64,000 nucleotides of DNA. It comes from Zygnema cylindricum. Lineage: Eukaryota > Streptophyta > Zygnematophyceae > Zygnematales > Zygnemataceae. The notes under the pieces are model-generated. The model had not been told where the DNA came from, did no database searches, and saw only the letters and a program-made list of their open reading frames with translations. Where the stretch lies: contig JBBHKE010001813.1 in the NCBI GenBank assembly GCA_037447655.1, positions 124,001-188,000 of the forward strand, read 5' to 3'. Below are positions 9,914-23,601 of this stretch, piece by piece; within the stretch, counting starts at the first letter, position 1, and every line of letters starts with the position of its first letter. Made by a program: the position numbers and the translations under genes.

Positions 9914-12900
9914 ATGGGTGTTCAAGGTCTTTGGGAGCTGCTTGCTCCTGTTGGTAGACGAGTTTCGGTGGAGGCCATTGCAAATAAGAAAGTTGCTGTC
10001 GGTAAGTTCCTGAACAAGTCCTTCGGTACTGTTGCTAGTTCATATCTCTACACCTATCGCTTTTAGCGTTTATTGAATTATCAGCGTCTATAATTTTTTA
10101 GAATTAACTACACTAAATTATGTTATGAAATGTGGCTAATTGTTGGCCACTTACTTGATTAGAGTTGTTAACAATTATTTATGATTCCGGGTCCAAAAAA
10201 CTCTTCCTGAAATTAGAGTGATTAATTCTAATAGCGAAGACGGTGTAGCTTCATCACGGCTTGTTGTCTATCAGTTGTTATGCAACATTAATCCATGTGT
10301 TTCACGTAACTTGCGTAAATTGCAATTATTCTAGAACAATTTTCGCCACTGAGATGTTCGACTGTCGCTGTTTGTTTTGAATAACAGATGCAAGCATATG
10401 GATTGTTCAACTTATAAAGGGAATGCGAGATGATCGAGGGGAGATGATTAGGAACGCACATCTTTTGGGGTTCTTTCGCCGGATATGCAAGCTGCTTTAT
10501 CTTAAAATCCGGCCAGTTTTTGTGTTTGATGGTAGCACTCCTGCACTAAAACGGAGCACTGTGCTTGCTAGGAGGCGTCAGAGGGATAATGCTCAGGCAT
10601 TGATTCGCAAAACAGCTGAAAAATTGCTTTTGAACCATGTAAGCTGACAACCCTTCCCAGAAAGTATGTTGACGTGAAATCACATTTCAGACAGCATCGA
10701 ATCTGTATCATTCCAGTTTCCAGTTTAATTTAAGGCAGCCCGTGCTCTTCAGTGAACTACGTTTTATAGTTGACATGTTGAATGTTGTCTTCGAGGACAC
10801 AGCTTAGTGGAAAAAAGCTATGCTTCTTGGGTGTCCAAGTATGATTGCTTACATAATTTCTCTATTGTCTGCAGTTGCGCACTAGGAAGATCGAAGAATT
10901 GGCGGAAAATTTGGGCAATTTGAAGGCAAAACGACAAACAAAGAAACGGAAAGGGAAAGAATCTGCAGCTTCTCCTTCTGGTGAGGCTGTGAATGGCGTG
11001 GCTGGGGTCACTGCAGCAGAGGAGGAATTGCAACCAACAAATGGAAACGAGGGAGCAAAGGAGGCTCACCCTGGTCACTTGGAAACTGGAGAAGGAAGTG
11101 GTGTGTTTATTCCTGCTACAGTTGGCTCTACTCAGGAAGAAGCAGATGCCCTGTAAGTCTTTTTTCACAAAATACAAAAAAATGTCTTTTTCTTTACTGA
11201 ATGTTGCTTCAGTTGGCCTTGACTTTTGTCCCTTTTTTTTGGTGTTATCCTCTGTGGTTGAAATGAATTAGTGGAAGGTACTTTCTGCTCCTTCTGAATC
11301 TGTGCTGTTGAAAAGTGACCAGCTGTAATGACGATAAGGATTTCTCAATGACCAGCCAATATATATTTATATTTTGATGCTTGAGCATGTATTTGGCATC
11401 TGTGAAGCAAAGTAGTAGGAGGACCAAGTTATGCGAAAGCCATTTGGTTTTTTCCAGAGTAACAGCTGGCATTTCTGTCTTTTAATTCTTGGCTATTTTA
11501 CTCAGGCTAGCAGCTTCTATGGCTGCTGAATGGGAATCGGAAGATCAGGTAGATGAGCAACAGGAAGGTCGACATTTTGGAGGTTTTACTCTCAAAACTT
11601 TGCAGGAAGAAGCTGTTGACGGAGAGGGAGAAGAGGGGGATGGTGATGAGGAAAACCACGAAATGATGCTCATGGTGAAGTCAGTTCCTTGACTTTTTAG
11701 CGGTTGGAGTAGACTATTCACTCTTTGTCATTTTTGTAACCATTTGACGTTGCTGTCTGCTACCTTTGGTTTGGTTAAAGTAACTGGTTTTTTGTTTCTC
11801 ACCATTTGTTGCGAGCCAAAGCAGAACGGGCTCTACGGGTACATTAGTTGCTCGGGATCAGTTTCTGTCAAAGGTTATTAATGCAATTTTAACGTAGTGA
11901 ATGGATAAAGGTAAACTGGAGTACAAAGCCATCAGGCAGAATAGTCAACGCTCATTATGAAACGGGACTGCTCTTAGTGCGTGTCATGCCTCTCAGGCTA
12001 AAACTTTGATATGCTGTTCTATTTTTTTCTTGTTTTCTTTTTTATGGGATTTGCAGCCAGGCCAAGGAAGCAGTGCTTTAGACCCTGCTGTACTAGCTTC
12101 TTTACCTCCTTCTGTTCAACTGGAGCTTATGGTGCAGGTGAGCTCAAGAAGATCAAGTTCGTTTCTGTCTTTTTGATGTGCTTTACTGCTGGTTGGCGAT
12201 GTCCTGGTAACGTGGTTTTTATGAAACTGCCCTTGTGAGTTGATGATTTCGTTTCGATGTGTGCAGATGAGGGAGCAAATTGTCGCCGAAAATCGTGAAA
12301 GGTTTCAGGAAGTGGCAAAGGTAATAATTATCGCAAAGAGGGTCTGGTGAGAGTAAGGTAAAAAGGACGTGGGGAATAAAAGAAGTTGTTCAGTGTTTTT
12401 CCCTGTCCTTTCAAGTTTCTTATTGTTTCTTTACTGTATCAGTTCACAATGTCACAGCTCTAGCAGTTGTTTTTCTGTTTTTTTAGTACATGGATGTAAA
12501 GATGACTTTGATTCACATATGGTTGAGTCGCAAATTATGTATGAAGGGATTGTGAAGAACATGTTCGAATGCGGAACACTTTGTACTATTTGATATTGTT
12601 GTCCTCTCCCTCTCTCTCTCTCTCTCCCTTCCTCCTGCCTCCCCCGCCTCCTCCCCCACTCCCTTTCTCTCCCCCCCTCCCCCAATCTTTAGCCACGATT
12701 GGCTCCAGTGAGTCATCTGGTGTCCCTTGACTCCTTTGGACTGCGAAATTTTTTTCTGCTTATGGTCCATCAGGCTGGCAATGTAGAAAATCAAAAATCC
12801 TTATGCTATGGGTTGGGTGGCTGGTTTTTTAGGCGCCTGATCGTTTTTCAGCTCTTCAGATTGAGGCTTATTTGAAGACAGTGGCGATGCGGCGAGAAAT

Positions 12901-15900
12901 AAATAATGTTCAAAAGGCCTCTGCAGGGGTGGGAGTGGGAGGAGTGCCCAGTACTCGTATCGCGTCAGAAACTGACAGAGAGTTCATATTTTCCTCCAAC
13001 TTCAAGGGGAAGAAAGAGTATGTTCACATCTTGTTGAAGTCAAAGCTTTATGGGCGGCGGGCTTCTTCTTATCTTTTCTGAATGTTTTATGGTTTTTTTT
13101 TTTGCTATTCCATGATTGAAGAAGTTAATTCTTATGCCTGTTGCTTCTTTATGTTTGCTATGGAGCACTGTTAGAAGCCGAGAGGTAGTTTGCCAATGCT
13201 TATGTTTTTTTTTGAGTGTCTGGCAGGAATCTCAGTGCTTCTTTGGTTCAACAAGTTGTAGTGAAAGAGTCAACTTCTCCCTCTGAGAGTGTTGTTCCAG
13301 CGACCTCCACAAAATCCTTCATTGCACCCCCTGCCATCCTCCTGAGTGCTTTCTCCAACAAGACAAAATCCAGTGGAGAATCCGCCAAAGGAAAGGTGGA
13401 GGAGAAGGCAGAAACGGCCACTGTTGCCAAAAAACGAGCTGTGCAAACATATGTTGATGATAAAGGACACACCCGGATAAGCAAAGCTCGGCGCATCAAT
13501 TCTCGCATGACACGTGACTTGCAGTGGAATCTTTATCTTTTGAAGGATCGGGAGGAGAATAGAAAGATGACAATAATTGAAGAAGAGGAGGCAGACAATG
13601 TGCATAAAGATGCTGAACAAAATCTTTCTATAGCTGTAAATGTAGAGGCTGATGGAACAAATGCCGACGACGATCTCTTTATGGCGCTGGTGAACTCTCA
13701 GTCGGAAGCTGACGTGGATCAAAGACAGGCGAATAAAGAAACTGGTACATTGGGAAATTTAAAAATTGCGGGAGAAGAGGATGATGTTGAGTGGGAGGAT
13801 GCAGTGCATGATAGCACAATTGCGATAGCAGCAATCGTTGCAAAGTGGGACAAGGAGACCGCAAATACGGTTGCTGACTTCAACAGGGCAAGCATTGACA
13901 GTGGAGAAGAGGATGTGGAGTGGGAAGATGGTGGAGAGATTCCGGGGAACAATGTAATGTCAGCCACTGAGATTTTGACTTACAGGGACGATACAGAGAA
14001 GTGCATGACTTTTGCTCCTTCACTTGGTGGGCCTGTGGAGAATGACTTTCAACGAGTGGAATGTGGTCAGTCATTGGAAAAAGGGCTGTCTTCATCATCA
14101 AGCTCTGTTTTGCAAGTTGAATTGGAGCCAGCTCCTGGATTGTCTGGAGACACGAAGGATTTGAGCATCAACACCTCCCCTCAACTGACAAAGATTGTGA
14201 TTGAGAACATAGGAACTACCAGACATTTCATGGACACTGGAGCAGAGAGGCGTGGTAACAGACTAAGGAGCCATTTGGAGGAGGAGGCTGATTTGGAGGA
14301 GGCCATTAGACTCAGCTTGGTAGGGACAGAAGAGCAGAATGTGGAAAAGATGCTCTCAGGCTCCCCAAGCAAGGTCCGATCTCGTCAGACTACTGAGGAG
14401 GAAGACGAGCAGTTAGCAGAAGCACTTAAGTTAAGTCTCGAGGAACAGAGGCCTGTAAATTCCAATCATAGTCATTCTGATGCTGGGAGTCCTGGAGGAG
14501 GAGAGCATGTTGTAGATTTGAAGGGCACAACTTTAACCTCTGGTTTAGAATCAGCAAAAATTTTGGGGCTCCAGCAACAGGACAACGGCAAATTTAATGT
14601 GAATGGCCTGTTTTGCGTGAGTGAAGACAGAGTGAATGCTACTTTGAGGACGGATGAAAGTAAGGGAAAGCAAGATGTGCCTCTCCTGTTGGAGGGATTA
14701 AGGAACGGTCCAACAGGCACACCAGCTTTGCCATGTCTATCAGAACAAGTGTCGCGGCAGGTAGCTAAAGGAAGGATTCTTGAGAAGGCTACAACCGGGC
14801 ACATAAAGCCTGCCATAGTGTTTGATCCTATTGCAGAAGGTGGAGAAAAGCGAGAGTCAGCTGGAGTAAAGACGGGAAAAAAAATTGAGGAGATGACAAA
14901 AGTTGATGAAAACAGCATTGAAGCCAGGGAAAGATCTCGCAAAGGGAAGGCAATAGTGGAAAATCTTGATGTAGAAGAAGGATCTAATGCATTATCCATT
15001 GGCCCAGATTCATTCAGTCAGGTTCTAGAGAAGAGTAAAGCAATAGAGCCTTCTGATGAGCAAAGAAAGTGTGAGATAGCTATGTCTCAGAAGAAGTTGG
15101 AAGCAAAGGAGACCTCTGGGTCTTCTGTCCAAGATGTTGATCCTGTACTGTTATCAACTGAGGGCAGTCATGCTACAACACGGAGAGATAGCAGGGAAGC
15201 TTCGGAAATGAAAGCTTTACCCAGTGCGATAAACTCTGTTAGTGGTACAGATGACGAACAGCGTATCCTTCTGAAGCATTCATCTGGACCAATTGGAGCA
15301 ACAGATGATGAGGAATTATTGCAAGAGGCTATGAACACCGATTTGGCGGCTGAGCGTGCTGAGTTACAGAAGCAAGAAGCTGAGCTGGCAGCCAGGCGAG
15401 AGGCACTTGCATGGGAGCAGGCTGCACTAGAAGCAGAGCTCGCAGAAGAGCAAAACGAACTACAGGTGAGCGTTACTAGTTATGTCCTGTCCTGTTATTT
15501 CTCTTTATTAAATCAAGAGAATTTTAAGAGAATTCTAGAAATGATGTTTCTAAAATGATGTTTACTAATGTAATGGCAAGTGACTTGAATGGCTGTTACA
15601 CATGGCATCGGGCTTTTGTAATCTGAAGCACAATACAGGAAAGATAAATCATTGATGTTTTTCTTTTTTTTCTGCAATTTACGAATGTGCTGATCACTGA
15701 AAAGCAACTACTTGGTTTGGTTTCTTGCTGAGATGAAGCACAGTACCAAGACGGCCAGCTTGCAAGAGAGATGGAGGAGGAAAGGGAGCTGCTTCGTAAA
15801 GAGGAAGCAAAACTGCGTTCTGCGCAGAAAAGGAGCACTCGTGATGCAGAATCAGTTACTGGAGAGATGTTTACAGAATGTCAGGTTCGGTTTTTAATCT

Positions 15901-18900
15901 TTTTTCTGTAGTTCACAGTTTGCAGTGTTTGCTCTTCACAGTGGCCGAGAACTTAGGAATTTAAGATGGTTCACATGATGCTGTTTTTTGTCCTGCATCT
16001 GATGGTTTCCGCATAGGGTTTACATATGGACTTTGCTTGAACTGTTCACAGCTATTGGAGCGTACATGTATTATTGTGAACTTTAGTGGGGCGGTGTCAT
16101 CTGTAATAGTCTGGATAACATTGTTTTTAAGTCTACCCCACTTTTCAGTCCACACTGGTGGTGGTTCGTTGTCCCTGTTATGTTGTGCATACGCCCAAAA
16201 GGATGTTCTGAAACTAATAGTGCCGTCTAAGATTGTGTTTACTTGGCTGCTGTAATGCTTGGTTTCTGAGAAACTGAGAATATTCCTGAGGGCAAATTCC
16301 TTTTGGAGGGCACACGTTTTGAGAGTTTGTGGGTTAATTCTCGATTAACTTTGCATGCTCTCAATTTGCTGGTTTTCAGGAATTGCTTCAACTTTTTGGT
16401 ATTCCCTATATCATTGCTCCTGTGGAGGCTGAAGCACAATGTGCCTTCATGGACCAGGCGAAGATGGTCGATGCAATTGTGACCGATGACTGCGATGTAT
16501 TTCTCTTTGGAGGCCGTAGTGTGTACAAAAATATTTTTGATGAACGGAAATATGTAGAAACATATTATATGAAGGATGTTGAGACAGAGTTGGGTCTGGA
16601 AAGGGAGAAACTGATTAATATGGCGTTACTGCTTGGGAGTGACTACACAGAGGGGGTGAGGTGGGCGATGAGTCCGACTCTTAGTTAAACTGGGTTTCTA
16701 TCACAAATGTTTGGAGTTTGCAATGCCCTACTGTCGAAGCGAATTCTTCTTGTGTGTCTACCTTTTGATCCACCTTTCTTGGCCGTGCGCTTTGAAGTAT
16801 TCTAAACTTTGTCAATACGATCAGCTTAGGTGTTGTTGGTTAAACCTATAGAGCTGGCGCTGTAAACAAAGTAGGTAATGTGAACGTGTTTGATTTGTGT
16901 CGGCTTGGTTAGGATAATTCTGAGCCTGTCAATATTCACCTCCTTCTAATAGCTTCTTACAGTGAACCTGCCGGTTGTTTTACTGCAAAGTATTCGAGTC
17001 TATCCGGGTCATTGCTGCACAGCATATCGTAAGGAGAGGGAGAGGGAAAGGGAGAGGGAGAGGCGAACTGCTGATTTGAGACGTCCTGCTTTTTGTGGCA
17101 GCGGCATTGGCATTGTGAATGCCATTGAGGTGGTGAATGCGTTTGAAGGCCTCGACGGCCTCCTCAAATTCAAGCAATGGGTAGACTCTCCAGATGAAGC
17201 ACTGGTGGCGAGAGTAGAGAGCAGTGGGAGGGGTCGAGGCAGACGAGGTGTTCGAAAAGGTAAATGTGGTAAAGGTGGAGGAGAAGAGGAAGAGAGGGAG
17301 GTTGCAGGAGAATGTGAGCAGGTAGATGCACTCAGGGACAAAGGTGAGGATGCAGCAAAAGATGAGGATCATCAAGCAGTACATCGAAAAGTGTTTCAAT
17401 CAAAACATGTAAGTGGCAAACTCCCTTGTTTGGCTTAGGAATGTGATTGGAGTTTGAAATATGTATTTCCACTGTAGATTTTGTTTGACTGTTGTGTGTG
17501 TTAAGCAGTATTTTGTAATGCAGCAGCTCCAACAATCATTTGAAACAATCTTTTGTTTTTGGTTGCTAATTTTTTCCATGGTTATCTTTTCCCTTGCCTG
17601 TAATGTCTCCGTTTGAAAGTCCTTCCATAGTTTTTCTGATAAGTTCAAAAACCTACCGTTCAGAGGTTGCTCATGAGCTTCGGAGTCAAATAAGTATCAA
17701 ACATTATAACATCTGCTCATCAATTGGACGGTCAATGGGGCGACAGAGAGGAGTGAGCAAGAACTGGATCCTTCCCAATGGCTTCCCTAGCGATGCTGTT
17801 GTGAAAGCTTACCTTCAGCCAAAAGTGGACGATTCTACGGAAACGTTCACATGGGGACGTCCTGACCTGGAGGCTCTACGCCTGTAAGTTTTGAGCCCAT
17901 CTTGTCCTGACCACTCAAATGCTAAGACCGTGTAAGTGCTGGCTTAGATAAGTAGTTTGTGTGTTCTTGTGTAGAAAGTTAAAATTGTACATGATAATGG
18001 CTTACGGGATTTCTGATAGATTTGCATGTGGAGGCAACAGGTTCTGTCAGGACAAACTGGGATTTACACGCGAGAAGGCTGATGAGCTCCTCTTGCCTGT
18101 TCTCAAGGTTTATGAGAGCCATGAGGTGAGGATGTGTTTCTCATCATCGTTCGGCATCCGTTTCCTGTGATATATTTGAGCTTCAGTTGCTGTCAGATCG
18201 GATCATGCAGTGGGGATGCCAACTCATAATGCCGGGATAACAGTCTGTGCTTCCCTACTTTACATTCGCATTCATTTTGTCCTTCCAGTGCTAGAATGGT
18301 AGATTAGTTTGCGCTCTTTTCACATCTCGGCAGCTGCTGTTTCACCCATTTCAAAGAGAAAATACATATTGCTTTTGAGCTCCATATGATGCACATTGAA
18401 AGAATAGATAGTCTCCTCAAATTCGCAATCACACGGTATTTTGGAATTTTTTGCAGACTCAATTGCGTCTGGAATCATTCTATACATTCAACCAACGATT
18501 TGCTAAGGTCCGTTCAAAACGAATTCAGAAAGCACTCACGGGCATAACCGGGAAAAGGAATCCCGACCTCATGGATCTGCCACCTCAACTCATGCCCCCA
18601 CCAAAGTCATGTACCATGAGAAAAGGGAAGGCGGGAAGCAAACACATGGATGCCCCAAATGTGATTGCTGAAAATTCCTTGAATGATGTCAGTGCACATG
18701 AAGAAACCGTGGACGTTGCAGGCAAAGGTGATGCCCTAGTAGCCGGAAAGAAGAGAAGGAGAACAGGTTCCAAGCAGAGAGCTGCGCAGAGGGAGCCAAA
18801 TGAGGTTGGAAGGCGCAAGGGTCCGTTGAGGAAAAAAAAAAGAGGTAATGATGGTAATATCGATGAACCTGTCAATCAAGGGAAGGGAAAACAACGAGTT

Positions 18901-20359
18901 TCGAAAGTGGCAGCAAAGGGCAGAATCAACTCGGAAGTTGTGCATGAAGGAGAAACGGTGATGGCAAAAGTCCGACAGGTATGTATTTGTCGTCGGGATT
19001 GTGTCCAGTACCTATTGTTGGAATACGGTTGATTTCCTCTGGAATCTCCCTGTTGGGTGACAAGAATTGATATAAATAGCCTTTTTTGCTGTCAAATTGA
19101 ATGTGTGTGCTACATCCTGTATCGCAATTAGCGTTAATGTTGTTCCACCATTTAAATCAACTTTTCTCCGTGCACACCTGTCCGTTTTTCATTTCGAGAC
19201 CACCAATTGAAAGGTAGGAATCTTAGCTTTCCATTGCAACCATCCGCTGGATAATCCGGCATATGTGCATGGAGAATTGTGAGTGTAATGGCCGAGAAAA
19301 ACATCAACTCCAATGGCGATACAAGGTGTAGTCTATTTGCCAAGGCGAAGCTAGAGGAGCTGAGCTGCATGATGATGTAGCCTCTGGCATCACATAACAC
19401 ATGATGTCGTGTGGAACGCCGTGAAACCACTTTTCAAGATATTATTTTATGTCTTTGGATTGGCTGGAGTCTGATGATGCCTCAGTCGGCGAATTGGTTG
19501 TCTTTTTTTGTTGTTTCTATAGTCGCAACGTCAAAAGAAAAATGTCAAGTACTTCAATACAACATCTGATAACGAGGGAGAATCTGATTCTGGGGCAAGC
19601 TCCCAAGGTACGGATTACGAACCCGAAGGAGATGATGATGGAGGGGAAGGAATGTCGAGAGGTCCGCGGGATGAAGGTGTTGACGTCCTCGCTTCCAGAC
19701 AAGATCCTGAGGCAAGTTTCTTCACGAGGAATACCAATCAGGATGTTAACTTGACGACACCTGTCGGGAGTCTTCCATTTGGAGAATCAGCCGAGTGGAC
19801 GTTTTTGTCTGGAGACACTTCAGCAGGACCCGAGCTTCAGAATAGTGACTACCTTTTCAGTGGGGGAGGTTTCTGCCTCGAGGAAGAGGGAGGCGTAGGT
19901 CCACAGGATGACTCTAGGGACAAAGGCAAGACCGGGGACGATTTGGAGGGACAAAGGATAGATGGTGATGATACTTGCCATGGCCAAGCCTGGAGTCTCT
20001 CGAAAGGAAGAGAATCCGGCTTAGCGGAGCACAAGTCTCAGACTGGAGAAGGATTTTTGCAGGAGGTTCCTGGTTTTCCGGGTAGAGAAAAGGAAGCTAT
20101 TTTTTTTCCGATGATTGACAACGGCAAAAATGGGTCTTCTGAGGTTGATGTAGCAATGAAGAGCCTTGGGGTTGGGAGCATGAAGCGTCAATTGGGCAGA
20201 GATGTTGAAGAGAAAGGTGAGGAGGAAGTCGAACTTGTGAATAGTGTGCATACAGAGGCTATTACCCTTATGGACAAACCTAGACCCGGAGACGAGATTA
20301 GAAAGGGTAGGCTGAAGGCTGCACCACTGTTGAAAAGGAAGAAAAAAACCTGTCGCTGA
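9914..20359 (+). CDS. UVH3: DNA repair endonuclease XPG/RAD2 (plant UVH3/ERCC5 homologue), 15 exons, about 1,884 aa
   Basis: This is the structure-specific nuclease that makes the 3' incision in nucleotide excision repair in the nucleus. Exons read with GT-AG borders: 9914-10001, 10388-10638, 10875-11152, 11506-11674, 12057-12137, 12267-12320, 12833-13017, 13227-15465, 15744-15884, 16380-16660, 17102-17408, 17747-17883, 18041-18125, 18457-18978, 19523-20359; frame is kept throughout. Residues 1-113 are the XPG-N domain ([17 protein letters not shown]30, and D77 in FVFDG, at the human positions). An acidic spacer follows, with two UIM-like motifs (EEAIRLSL near 725, AEALKLSL near 765) and a coiled coil near 1040-1160. 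The XPG-I domain starts at 1163: PVEAEAQCA (E1178, E1180), TDDCD (D1199, D1201), GSDYTEG (D1250), then [11 protein letters not shown] and a helix-hairpin-helix. TQLRLESFY (1433-1441) resembles a PCNA-binding box. The C-terminus is basic. The exon 10 donor at GTGAG/gtgggc was chosen because it restores [11 protein letters not shown]. The protein is longer than I recall for land-plant homologues, mainly in the spacer. Confidence 0.96.
12602..12683 (+). repeat. CT-rich tract in XPG intron 6
   Basis: About 80 bases of almost pure pyrimidine, starting as (CT)n and becoming CCTCC-rich. It lies between exons 6 (ends 12320) and 7 (starts 12833). Confidence 0.9.
17030..17064 (+). repeat. GGGAGA purine tract before XPG exon 11
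   Basis: A short (GGGAGA)n-like tract about 38 bases upstream of the acceptor used for exon 11 (17102). An unusually purine-rich stretch sits where a polypyrimidine tract would be expected. The CCTGCTTTTTGTGGCAG just before the exon still supplies some pyrimidines. Confidence 0.8.
19145..19284. repeat. Short foldback element, copy 3, in XPG intron 14
   Basis: CACCATTTAAATCAACTTTT with inner arm CTCCGTGCACACCTGTCCG faces CCGGCATATGTGCATGGAG. It is the most decayed of the four copies and sits inside the 18979-19522 intron, so an insertion into this gene has been tolerated. It is preceded by TATCGCAATTAGCGTTAATG, again like the TA-target MITE ends. Confidence 0.6.
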
Positions 20360-21634
20360 TTCTGTCACTGTTGCAATGGACGGACAAAATCGATCTTGAG
20401 AATTTTTTCGCTTGTGAGATCGCTTGCTTTTTTATTCTAATCCGTGCTTTCGCATGTTATTTTAATCTGCACCTTCCTTTCTCATGCTGTTTCTAAGTTT
20501 CCTGGATCTGTCCTTCTGCACTTGAATACTGATCGCTGAGGATCGATCACAGGTACTAAATGCCGTACTCTGTACTTGTACATTTAATTAATGATGGGCT
20601 GTGTTTGCCACTTGCACGTATTTTTGGCTCTATATACAGAACATCTACTGTTGGTTTTATGCCCTGGAGGCTTGAGGGACACGATAGACTCCAATGTGAT
20701 TCCAGAAATAAACCTGAACCGGTCTACCGACCTCAGAAATTGAAACTGTAGCAGCACTAAATTTTGCAACGTTGGAATGCGGTATTTCCCGTTTTACCCT
20801 TTGTTTGTGTGATGGGGGTCAATCCGTGCTAAAATTGACGAGTTCCGATGGCAGACATTGACACTGAGTTATATCAAGGTTATGTGGACATTCACGGTGT
20901 GAATAACTCATTTAAAGTAGTTTTCATCAAAATTTTCAATGGATCTCCAAAGGGTTTCCAACCTTGTTGAGCATTATTGCCCTTGTCTGCTTCCTTTTCC
21001 TTTTTGTGCGTTTTTTCCACCACATGAAATCAAAAACTTGGAAAATAAATAGCAAAGGATCTGAAGGTCCGTGTGCCTGTACGAAGTTATGACCATTGTC
21101 TACCTCTTAATATGACATTTGAGGAGGCTCTTATGAATACTAGAGGGAGTGTCGTTTGAATATTGCTTGTATTATCCAATCAGGAGTAAAAAACGCAGTC
21201 TAAGCAATATAAGCAATAAAAAAAAATGAAAATTGAAAATTGTTGAGTGTGAATACAGCTACACTTCAGATGCTTGAAAACATGAAACCACCGACTGGAG
21301 ATCGTTCATGAAGTGGTTAAATGAGCTGGAACACGAATGGTTATGAATGTGAATCGAGACTGTTATTGGTAATGATATGATTGTTAAAAGTAAAAGATAC
21401 TGACAACCCTTGCGAAGAGAAAAAAGAAGGATCTCCATCTCCATAAACCAATGTATGAACCGGCTCCGGGAGGGGTGGGCTAAATTTCATCACGGTGTGG
21501 GTATACATTATATCATTGGCAACAATTTATCAGTATCTCGGTTAACCGAGGAAAAAAATATAGTATTACGAGTGCACTGCACATCCTAAGCACGACCCAA
21601 AAAGATAGCCAAAAATAGGGACGCAAAATACTTA
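20360..21634. other. XPG 3' flank and intergenic DNA
   Basis: An AATAAA hexamer at 20707-20712, about 350 bases after the stop codon, is a candidate polyadenylation signal. Beyond it I see no coding frame or repeat that I can define. Confidence 0.45.
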
Positions 21635-22596
21635 GGGTACTTTCGCATGTAACTGAAACTTAGTCTTGTTACTTTGTTTTTTAGCGAAGATTCTCCGTAC
21701 AACTTTCAGAGCATTCGTATGTAAAGAAATGAAATTGTAACTTTAGATTGTGACGGATGTAGACGTGGGTGTAATTTGTGACGATTGTAGACGCGTACAA
21801 AACTCGCCACAATTGATGACGTTTACAAAATAGAGACGGTTGTAGACGTCTAGCTACTTGTGACATTGTAGATGTTTAGGGTTTGTGCCATTTTGACGTC
21901 ACGCGTACTTATGATTGCGTCGACGTCACAAATTCCAAAACATTCCGCCATGGTTTCTCGATTTTGTTTTTTCGACCGTTTTCACTCTACTTGCCACCAA
22001 AATAAGCTAAAAGACAGCCAAAAGAAATATTTTTTATAGTTCTTTCATTTGATACCTTTCTTGCCTTTTTTCATTACAAGAATTGTGAGATAGGTGCGTT
22101 AGTGGGAGAGGGAGAGAGAGAGAGGCGCTTTCGCGGACTTCGCTTTTGCGAAATGGCGTCCGTTGGTCGAAACCCCCTCCACGGCCCCTGTACGGAAAAA
22201 AGCGCACGGAAAAAAGTCACGCACAGGCTGGAAACGTGCGGTGGGTTTTTTTTTTGGTACTCCGCGCTCAAAAATTGTAAAAAACTTCCGGCACGTGCGA
22301 CAGCATCTGCCTATTCGTTTACCTCATGGAACTTTATTTAAAATCACCTGCGAGGTGATTTTATATAAAGTTTGAAGATGAGCTGGAAGGACGCGAAATT
22401 GGGTCGAAATGCGCTAGACGACAAACTGTTTCGCTCTAGACGACAAATTGCAGTACATTTAAAGTTGTAAGGTAACGCAACTTGTACGGTGTCAATTTCA
22501 TTTTTTTGGTACGGCTGCGGATTTTCTCGTTTTTTTCTAAGTTATGGAGGAAGTCGACAGAAAATAACTGTAACTTTAGCAAATGCGAAAGTACCT
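21635..22596. mobile_element. Tourist-like MITE, 962 bp
   Basis: Flanked by TTA at 21632-21634 and 22597-22599. The left end is GGGTACTTTCGCATGTAACT and the right end GCAAATGCGAAAGTACC(T). It is an inverted relative of 23602-24632 and of 57174-57984. It contains a palindromic AAATCACCT/AGGTGATTT at 22341-22361 and many TGACG/CGTCA words (GACGTCA, TTGTAGACG). Confidence 0.8.
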
Positions 22597-23601
22597 TTAT
22601 TTCCATCACAAAGCTTTTTTTTTGTATTCTCGATCATAACACATTGCTCCTTTTTGAGAAAAATCCAATGGTTGAAAATAAGCTAAAAATGTTCATAGTG
22701 CTCGGAAAATAGTGCGGCGTGTCATGGCATCCGCGTTGACTGCCCGCGGAACAAGCCAATCGCAGACAAACAGGCGAACGGACGCGAAATGAAAGAATAG
22801 CGAAAGCTTACAGAGCACGGAAGCGTCAGCAACAGTGACGACTGCGTTATTGTGTGTCATGGCACAGGTACAGGTACCGGGCCAACTCGTAAGAAACGTA
22901 GTCTGTACTGTACTGTAGTCACAGGGAAGAGTCACGAAGCTCACGAACGACGACGAGCCAGGCGGCGCATGACATGTCATGCTAACGCTCCTGAAGCGCA
23001 CGACGACGCTCACGTTCACTTCTCACATAGATGTCAAATTCGTACGGATCTGGATTATTTTACGAAAATTACGTAGTATTCGTCGATTTCATACTTTTCG
23101 TAAAATTCGTATAGATTTTGCTGTACAAACATGTACGAAAATGTACGAAAAGCATAATCCCAGAAAATCCTTCAAAATTCTTAAAAAGTACGGAAATCTA
23201 ACAGAAATGTAAGAAATTTTACGGAAAGTGTACCCTACAAAACCTAATAGTACAGCGAATCTTTGGCAGCCGTACTGAAATATAAAGGAACGTAGGGCAA
23301 TGTACCCTAGAAAGTAGAAACCCTAAAATTCCCCCCTTTAATAACCCTAAGAAGTACGACAATGTACAAATACCGTACATAACTGTACACAAAATGTAAC
23401 GCAGCTGTACCGAAATATACAGGAATGTACAGGAATGTACCCTACAAACCCTAAAATAGATAACCCGAAAAAGTACGGAAAATGCGGACACTGTACGCAC
23501 ATGTGTGAAATTGAAACACGAAAAATTGAAATCTAATTGTGAATCGTAAATAGTGTGGCTTGATTTAGTCGCGCCTGGCGATGAGCATTTTTTTTCATTT
23601 A
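22597..23601. other. 1-kb segment between two inverted MITE copies, partly GTAC-rich
   Basis: No gene was found. The right half (about 23035-23505) is the mirror-type GTAC-rich tract (GTACGAAAATGTACGAAAAG, CCCTAAAAT), resembling the reverse complement of 8888-9475. Confidence 0.55.

Noticed and set aside
13248-14999. Several minus-strand frames of 60-175 codons
   Set aside because: They are antisense shadows of the large XPG exon 8.
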